From NCBI RefSeq assembly GCF_963675165.1, contig NC_087388.1, positions 1,404,800 to 1,468,799 of the forward strand: a DNA stretch of 64,000 nt, read 5' to 3'. A program made the position numbers and the translations under genes. The stretch is from Halichondria panicea. Lineage: Eukaryota; Porifera; Demospongiae; Suberitida; Halichondriidae. Shown here piece after piece: positions 57,711 through 64,000 of this stretch (positions within the stretch are counted from its first letter, which is position 1; the number at the start of each line of letters is the position of its first letter). The notes beneath the pieces are model-generated. The model made no database searches. It was not told the origin of the DNA and was given only the letters and a program-made list of their open reading frames with translations.

Positions 57711-58416
57711 TACAGGGGCGGACTCAGGAATCGTGATAGGGAAAGCTAATTATTATACTAAAAAAAAATCATCTGCTTTTCAAGCCTATAGCTAGCTACT
57801 TTGCAACAAATCACGATGTTTTTCCTGCATGACTCATCAATAATAATTGTTCATGCTCAGTTAAACCATAAATTGAAGAGCTAGAGGGATTGGAAACGGC
57901 TGGTACCCTCGAGTAACATCCGCGCTACGCTGCGATTTAATTGAGGCTCACAACAATACAGGGTTTTGCAGAATCTTTGAAATAGAGGGTGTAGAGCGTT
58001 CCTTATATGGATATCTAATGTTTACACATTGTGGTGTCATGTACACATTGTGGTGAAATGCCAAGTCTGATTGGGAAGCGACAGTCAAAAACAAAATGGC
58101 TTTTTTCTTGTGAAAAAATATCAAGGCATTATTTGGGATATAAGATGGAGAGAATAGTGCATCAACCCGACAGGGGTGCATGGAAAAGCAGGACACGGAC
58201 ACGGACACCGGACATGGACACGGACATGGTCGCAGAGATCTATAGTCCAAAAACAATTTACATAATTATTATTATTTCATTGACGCCCAATGCCAACAAT
58301 AATTGTTTTATTGATGAGACCAATAACTTAAACTTATGTCAGTATAAAAATAGTTACACACAAAAAACTCAAGTTCAGTACAAAAACAGTTACACAAACG
58401 ACATACAAACTCGAAG

Positions 58417-58785
58417 TTACAAATTCAGACCAAACTCAGTACAAAGCAAATCCAAATGACAAGGCTGAAGCAATTCTTTGTCCATTATTAATTCAGCTGG
58501 GGAGAAATATGGGTGCTTCAAAGTAACGCAAGAACATTTAGCATGGTAGTAGGTGTTTCTTAAGTCATGTGACATCTCCCATCGCCCAGTATGAGGGTTC
58601 TGAAAGAGAACATGTTCTTTGTGCTGAATAACAAGATCATCAAGAGTGTGATCAATTTTTCCACGGCAGCCTTGACACCTGGAGATCCTAGAGTTCGAAA
58701 AAAGAATCCAAAATGGTTGACCCACTGAGTGCTGAGGATGGATGGTATAGTGGGGGTGGCCCAGAAAGAGGACCTTGCCGGCACA
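58417..58785 (-). CDS. Terminal exon of an unrecognised gene with a C-x2-C motif
   Basis: Read leftward: acceptor TTTCTGTTAACAG at 58798-58786, then 122 codons and a stop at 58419-58417. It contains RISRCQGCRGKI and later YYHAKCSCV, which could form a zinc-binding site, plus LVIQHKEHVLFQNP. Similar uncharacterised C-terminal ends exist in invertebrate proteins as far as I recall, but I cannot name the family. An upstream frame on the same strand (about 59010-58799; VKKRSVSRTPCPPSLYNSP, serine/proline-rich) may be the preceding exon. The fragment lies inside a composite mobile element, so it is either captured host sequence or part of the element. Confidence 0.45.
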   Translation of the reverse strand, partial: CAGKVLFLGHPHYTIHPQHSVGQPFWILFSNSRISRCQGCRGKIDHTLDDLVIQHKEHVLFQNPHTGRWEMSHDLRNTYYHAKCSCVTLKHPYFSPAELIMDKELLQPCHLDLLCTEFGLNL

Positions 58786-59392
58786 CTGTTAACAGAAATT
58801 GGAGAATAAAGTCCAACTGAATTGTGACCAAAAGTGGCATACAGAGCACTTATTCCAACAGAGTACACATTCCGTTGTGGTGAAGCAGATGGAGCAGACA
58901 ATTTATGCTCAGAGCTACCAAAGGGAGAGTTGTAGAGAGAGGGTGGGCAGGGTGTCCTTGATACTGATCGTTTTTTCACTTCACCAATGTTGTTGTCAGA
59001 GTCAGAAACGATGACTATGGGACTATTTACTCATTTTGAGCCCGGATTCAAGAAGATAATTATAACTATAAATTATGTCTTGTCTACTATAATTATTATC
59101 ACCATGTGGCTTGAACGCGCATGCGCACAAAAGTAGTCTACGTGTAAAAAAGTCCGTGTCCGTGTCCGTGTCCAGCTTTTCCATGCACCCATCAGACAGA
59201 GCTGCTTGGACTATCTTATCAAAGTGTTGCTGAGAATCTTCAAGTTGATCCATCAACTGTTGTAGAATACAGTAGTAGTAGTGCCATGCACTTAGATCTA
59301 CAACTTATGGTTGACCACAGATAACCATATAAGGAACGCTCAACGCAGAACGCTTTTTTGTGGATATTGCAAAGATTCTGCAAAACCCTGTA

Positions 59393-59990
59393 CCAATATA
59401 CTGCAAGTAACTGTGCTCAGTCCGTGCAACTCACTTATATTTCAAGGTATATACCTATTGTAGTCGTCATAACCAGCACGTCACGCTTACACGTTACAGT
59501 TCCACTAGCTCCAAAACAGCCTTGGAAATAGATTAATGTCAAACTAAAGGGCTGAGGAGAACCACCCAATAATTATAAAACCATGTAAACCAACAATTTG
59601 GGCCCGGAACAATAAGGCTGTTAAAGCCACCACCCGAACAGAAGGAGTGCCCTGGCTGAGGACAGCGCCCACCCCCCCGAGCGGGTCCCTATAAGTTAAT
59701 GAAACCCCTTAACCGAGCTGGCTGTCCCCCAGCCCGAGCTCGTGGTGTGAAACTAGGGAGGCCAACCCCAAGCAGGCGAAAGGGGGAGGGCGGAGGGAAA
59801 GAAACGGCTACTGGAGATCACTTCTTTATCAAGGTAACTGATACTGCACGTGGATGGCAACCCTACTGTGCATGCGCAGTCAATTACCTGATGCAACCAC
59901 ACCCAAGAACCTCAGCCTTCTGCTGCCATTAACCATTGTTTAGTGCACTCCCAAAACACACTATATATGTCTCTTTTTACTGGGTGTGGT
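59393..59990. other. G+C-rich patch without gene
   Basis: Bases 59600-59800 are clearly richer in G+C than the neighbourhood (runs CCCACCCCCCCGAGCGGG and GGCTGTCCCCCAGCC). I find no tRNA cloverleaf or Pol III box and no conserved frame. Confidence 0.4.
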
Positions 59991-60259
59991 CAGTCATTAG
60001 CAAGTACTACACGTAGCTCGTGGACTAAGTGTGTTATAAAATGCTGAAAGAGATGATGTCTTGAAGAAACACAATTTTCTTGTTTTGAGGGAATTACCCG
60101 AAAACAATTTTGCTTAATAGCCTCGTTCATAGGGCGTAGCGCGGAAAGTTTTCGAGGCTCCACTGCAGATTCAATGTAAAAGCATGGCGTGCACCACTCC
60201 ATTTCCAATCTCTCTAACTCTTCAATCTATGGTTATAAACTGGGTGTGGCCATGATAAT

Positions 60260-60463
60260 GTAATATGGTAATTTTCGTGGGGCAAAATATTCGTGGTTTT
60301 CGTGGTTGGAGGTCTGACCACGAATATTTTACCCACGAATGAAGCGACCTTGCCTACCTTACCTACAATCCAAGCAGCAACCACGAAAGTATTATCCACG
60401 AAATGTCTCAATATTGCTGAACCACGAATATTTTGTCCCCCGAAAATTACCCGCTATACGGTA
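60260..60463. mobile_element. MITE, TACC...GGTA termini, copy 2
   Basis: Same interior as 4342-4550 (TTTTCGTGGTTGGAGG, GAATGAAGCGACCTTGCC, TTTGTCCCCCGAAAATTACC) and same right end CCGCTATACGGTA. The left terminus is slightly degraded. Confidence 0.85.
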
Positions 60464-60988
60464 GTGCATGTATGCTAGCTCTACATTCTATCCTTCAGAC
60501 TTGTCATCAAGGCCAGGAGGGTGCATGCTCAAGCCTCCAAAGCTCCCACTGGATCCTTCACGGATACACCCTTTTTCTGCGCATGTGCATTCAAAGATGC
60601 GTAACTACAACGGCTGAATTTCGGTAGCCCTACAGAATAGTAATTTAAATACTTGGAAGGTTATCAAAACATGCACCGTACATTACTCAACTGCTGTTAA
60701 TAACAGAGTCCACTAGTAACTACTATAATTATGCCGGGTGTATATACGGGCTTCCGTAAAAATTATTAGATTTCTGATAATAAAATATAATGTGGGCCAG
60801 TAGCTATAAGTGATCCTGAGTCCTGAGTTAGTCGTGAAGCTTGTCACAGACCTGCTTTGGTTATCCCAGACATTTCTGGTTTTATCCATGCATCCATCCA
60901 TGCAATCGTCCCCATGAATCACTTTATGCAATCAAGGCTGAAGCTGTTTGAAGTTTGTTTACTAATCTAACTTTAGAGGGATATATAG
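60464..60988. other. No gene
   Basis: No feature I can support. It is not homologous to the sequence in front of the matching element of gene B. Confidence 0.45.
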
Positions 60989-61361
60989 CAGTGGCGGATC
61001 CAGGAAAAATGAAAGGAGGGTTCCAAACTAACGAGCGCGCAGCGCGACTTTTTGGGGTTACGCCCACTTCCGGTCACACGTGACTAGGGAAAATCCCATA
61101 CTCAGCCAGGGGAAGTCCCATAATAGACTTGCGTAGAGCTAGAGCTAGCTAGCTGCCACGAACAGTCAACTAGCTAGCCTAGGCTAACCTGAACACTCTT
61201 TTGGCAGTTGATACATCAAAACAACAGGTACAATCATTGAATCAAATTAAAATAGCTACAAAAACTGATGAATAGCTAGCTGGTGTCATTAAGCCTTCTA
61301 AAGTTAACTTCAAAAGGGGGGGTCAAGGGACCGCATGGACCCTCTTCTGGATCCGCCACTG
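60989..61361. mobile_element. CAGTGGCGGATCC element upstream of gene C, TATAG duplication
   Basis: Ends CAGTGGCGGATCCAGG and CTGGATCCGCCACTG; TATAG directly precedes (60984-60988) and follows (61362-61366). This copy therefore looks like an original insertion. Confidence 0.88.
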
Positions 61362-61786
61362 TATAGTTCAAATAGATATTTGTAATCAATTGTCCAAAAT
61401 CGATTCGTAGACAATTGATTTCGACAGATCACTCACGTAACGTAATATTCAAAAATCTGAAAATTGTTGTCAAAAATTGATTTCATATATGATGCACACA
61501 AGTTACGTTCTCTAAATTGTTGCAAACGGCGTTTCATATACACATTCTAGTTTCCTTAGTAACAGCAAATCCTCCTCAGGAGAAACAGAAAGCTGTGTCT
61601 GTGATGATCAATCCTGATTTTGTTGTCCGATTTTGCAAGATCATGTTCAGACAGAGCAACTTAGTATAGTTGATACGCCATTTGCGACAATTCACTAACA
61701 CAATTCAATCGTATATAATTTTGTAAAAGCTACTCTAGTATAACTCTTTCATTAATTTTATTAATCAGTGCCGTATAGTTGCGGAA
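61362..61786 (+). promoter_or_regulatory. 5' flank of gene C
   Basis: Nearly identical to 38397-38817, including the TATA-like TATATAAT near 61712. It was duplicated together with the gene. Confidence 0.4.
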
Positions 61787-64000
61787 ATGACTGATGACAG
61801 CCAGTCATGTGATACTCCCCTGCACACTGCTGCAAGCCGTGGGGACTTAGATGAGGTCAGAGAGCTGTTGAAAACAAAGCAATATGAAGTCAACGTCAGA
61901 AACTCACACAACCAAACATCTCTTCATCTTGCATGTGCTAATGGTCATCTCGATACGGTTTGGACACTAGCCAATGACTTTGGTGCTGACATAGGAGCTA
62001 TTGATAATGATGGAAATACACCATTGCTTTTTGCTGCTAAGAACAAACATGTACAAATAATTATAATGTTGCTTCTATTATCAATGTGTGATAGACACTT
62101 CTTGAACGGAGACCGCGTGCTCTGTTCCTTTAGCCGTAGTCAGATGGATTCTCATCATGTTAAACTCTTTGAGGATGTCCTCTTCGAGTATTACAATGAT
62201 TCTGAAGCAGTGGAGAAAACTATGCGTCTGATAAGTAAATTCTTTGTTGATTATATTCAATTCAAGGATTATAAAGATGATGGCTTTATTGCATTGTTTG
62301 TAGCTGCATCACTCGGTCTCAAAGACTTGATTAATCGACTAGTTACACAGAATAAAGTAGACCTGAATATTAGGGGATTCCATGGCTTGTCTGTTCTCCA
62401 CTGTGCCTGTTTTGGAGGACACATCCAGCTCATGGAGAATCTTATTTCAGAACATCTTATGGACCTTTCTGTTAAGGATACAAAAGGGCACACAGTTTTG
62501 CATTACGCAACTTTAAAGGGGACTCCCTATGAATGCTATTGTGGTCACATAGAACTGATAGACAAACTGGTGGTGGAATACGGCCTCAATCCCACAGATA
62601 GAGATAATGATGGAAACACACCTCTACATATTGCAGTTTCGAAAGGACATGTTGAAGTAGTGACACACCTGATCATTAAGCACAGTGCTGATATTGATTG
62701 CACTAATAACCAGAACGCTACTCCATCAATGCTGGCTGCACTAAATGGTCATGTGCATGTTTTAGATATGTTAGTCAAAGAATTCAACAGCAGTTGTCAT
62801 GTCCGAGATGACCATGGTTATACTCTCCTTCACTATGCATGCCTTGGTGGTCATATAGAACTGATAGACAAATTAGTGCTTGAATATGGCCTCAATCCCG
62901 CAGATAAAGATAATGATGGTAACACACCTCTACATATTGCAGCCTCCATTAAAGGACGTGTTGAAAAAGTGAGACACCTGATTAGCAAGCACAGTGCTGA
63001 TGTTGATTGCACTAATAATCAGAACAGTACTCCATTGATGCGAGCTATGCTGAATGGTCGTGTGCATGTTTTGGATATGCTAATCAAAGAATTCAACAGC
63101 AGTTGTCATGTCCGAGGTTACAATGGTTATACTCTCCTTCACTATGCATGCATTGGTGGTCATATAGAACTGATAGACAAATTAGTGCTTGAATATGGCC
63201 TCAATCCCGCAGATAAAGATAATGATGGTAACACACCTCTACATATTGCAGCCTCCATTAAAGGACGTGTTGAAACAGTGAGACACCTGATTAGCAAGCA
63301 CAGTGCTGATGTTGATTGCACTAATAATCAGAACAGTACTCCATTGATGCGAGCTGCGCTGAATGGTCGTGTGCATGTTTTGGATATGCTAATCAAAGAA
63401 TTTAACAGCAGTTGTCATGTCCGAGGTTACAATGGTTATACTCTCCTTCACGATGCATGCAATGGTGGTCATATAGAACTGATAGACAAATTAGTGCTTG
63501 AATATGGCCTCAATCCCGCAGATAAAGATAATGATGGTAACACACCTCTACATATTGCAGCCTCCATTAAAGGACGTGTTGAAACAGTGAGACACCTGAT
63601 TAGCAAGCACAGTGCTGATGTTGATTGCACTAATAATCAGAACAGTACTCCATTGATGCTAGCTGCGCTGAATGGTCGTGTGCATGTTTTGGATATGCTA
63701 ATCAAAGAATTCAACAGCAGTTGTCATGTCCGAGATGACGATGGTTATACTCTCCTTCACTATGCATGCAATGGTGGTCATATTGAACTGATAGACAAAT
63801 TAGTGCTTGAATATGGCCTCAATCCCGCAGATAAAGATAATGATGGTAACACACCTCTACATATTGCAGCCTCCTTTAAAGGACGTGTTGAAACAGTGAG
63901 ACACCTGATTAGCAAGCACAGTGCTGATGTTGATTGCACTAATAATCAGAACAGTACTCCATTGATGCGAGCTGCGCTGAATGGTTGTGTGCATGTTTTG
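61787..64000 (+). CDS. Gene C: ANK-Roc-COR-Death paralogue, 5' part only
   Basis: Open from ATG 61787 (MTDDSQSCDTPLHTAASRGD) to the window end, 738 codons, no stop. The first 340 residues are almost those of gene B. Differences cluster near MCDRHFLNGDRVLCSF (62083). Modules of the 309-bp type start at 62807, 63116, 63425 and 63734. The Roc, COR and Death parts would lie beyond the edge. With the preceding flank and element it is a recent duplicate of the gene B unit. I see no lesion in the visible part. Confidence 0.88.
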   Translation, partial: MTDDSQSCDTPLHTAASRGDLDEVRELLKTKQYEVNVRNSHNQTSLHLACANGHLDTVWTLANDFGADIGAIDNDGNTPLLFAAKNKHVQIIIMLLLLSMCDRHFLNGDRVLCSFSRSQMDSHHVKLFEDVLFEYYNDSEAVEKTMRLISKFFVDYIQFKDYKDDGFIALFVAASLGLKDLINRLVTQNKVDLNIRGFHGLSVLHCACFGGHIQLMENLISEHLMDLSVKDTKGHTVLHYATLKGTPYECYCGHIELIDKLVVEYGLNPTDRDNDGNTPLHIAVSKGHVEVVTHLIIKHSADIDCTNNQNATPSMLAALNGHVHVLDMLVKEFNSSCHVRDDHGYTLLHYACLGGHIELIDKLVLEYGLNPADKDNDGNTPLHIAASIKGRVEKVRHLISKHSADVDCTNNQNSTPLMRAMLNGRVHVLDMLIKEFNSSCHVRGYNGYTLLHYACIGGHIELIDKLVLEYGLNPADKDNDGNTPLHIAASIKGRVETVRHLISKHSADVDCTNNQNSTPLMRAALNGRVHVLDMLIKEFNSSCHVRGYNGYTLLHDACNGGHIELIDKLVLEYGLNPADKDNDGNTPLHIAASIKGRVETVRHLISKHSADVDCTNNQNSTPLMLAALNGRVHVLDMLIKEFNSSCHVRDDDGYTLLHYACNGGHIELIDKLVLEYGLNPADKDNDGNTPLHIAASFKGRVETVRHLISKHSADVDCTNNQNSTPLMRAALNGCVHVL

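Larger units (their letters stand above)
57864..60234. mobile_element. Composite inverted-repeat element carrying a gene fragment
   Basis: Outer ends AACCATAAATTGAAGAGCTA...GGGATTGGAAA (57864) and the inverted copy TTTCCAATCTCTCTAACTC...TATGGTT (60201-60234). Inside, a second inverted pair: TACAGGGTTTTGCAGAATCT with GCGTTCCTTATATGG at 57957-58010 and its complement at 59330-59392, extending through GGTGCATGGAAAAGC and the ACACGG repeats (58177-58230 against 59140-59195). Between the inner arms is a minus-strand gene fragment. No transposase is recognised. Confidence 0.65.

Noticed and set aside
58031..58459. Plus-strand frame with RTRTRTPDMDTDM repeats.
   Set aside because: It is created by the ACACGG simple repeat in an inverted arm; the arm on the other side gives a different frame.
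59640..59800. Possible tRNA or SINE head in the G+C-rich patch.
   Set aside because: No A box, B box or cloverleaf could be found by eye.

Overview
The window looks like a nuclear contig from an early-branching animal, most likely a demosponge. This is an inference from AT-rich DNA, spliced genes, very large ankyrin/Death-domain genes and dense small DNA transposons; no species is identified. There are no rRNA, tRNA, CRISPR or bacterial operon signals that I can support.

The core is a tandem cluster of three large + strand paralogues: gene A (16108-25620), gene B (38818-49832) and gene C (61787 to the right edge, truncated). A and B share one plan: about 340 N-terminal residues of irregular ankyrin (ANK) repeats, a long array of three-ANK modules, a Roc-type GTPase with P-loop GHPGAGKST, a COR-like region, and two Death domains each on its own small exon. 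This is the ANK-Roc-COR-Death order of DAPK1, without the kinase and with a second Death domain. Gene A's array is old and diverged (102-residue modules). Genes B and C carry a nearly identical 103-residue (309 bp) module, 22 full copies in B, with a 1236-bp higher-order period. A and B each have exactly one disabling lesion: a 1-nt deletion near 19840 in A and a CGA to TGA stop at 44779-44781 in B.

Behind A, behind B, and at the left edge behind a presumed off-window gene lies a decayed copy of the COR-Death 3' end (25860-27880, 50090-52005, 1-2062). Each carries the same small transposon in the same intron position, and homologous flanking DNA follows. The cluster therefore grew by duplicating a [gene + pseudogene tail + flank] block. 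The B/C duplication endpoint coincides with the edge of a CAGTGGCGGATCC-type element.

The gaps (2.1-16 kb, 28-38.8 kb, 52-61.8 kb) are mobile-element territory. They hold pogo-like MITEs with TA duplications, several hAT-like families with 5-bp duplications that are nested in each other, foldback elements, a tyrosine-recombinase element remnant (10.1-13.5 kb), a Ty3/Gypsy integrase fragment (37.5-38.0 kb, minus strand), a ZNFX1-type RZ zinc-finger remnant (3.2-3.5 kb), and an inverted-repeat composite carrying part of an unrecognised spliced gene (57.9-60.2 kb).

By inference, genes A-C could be cytoplasmic sensors in which the ANK array provides a recognition surface, Roc-COR a nucleotide switch and the Death domains recruit signalling partners. 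The sequence shows the architecture, not the function.
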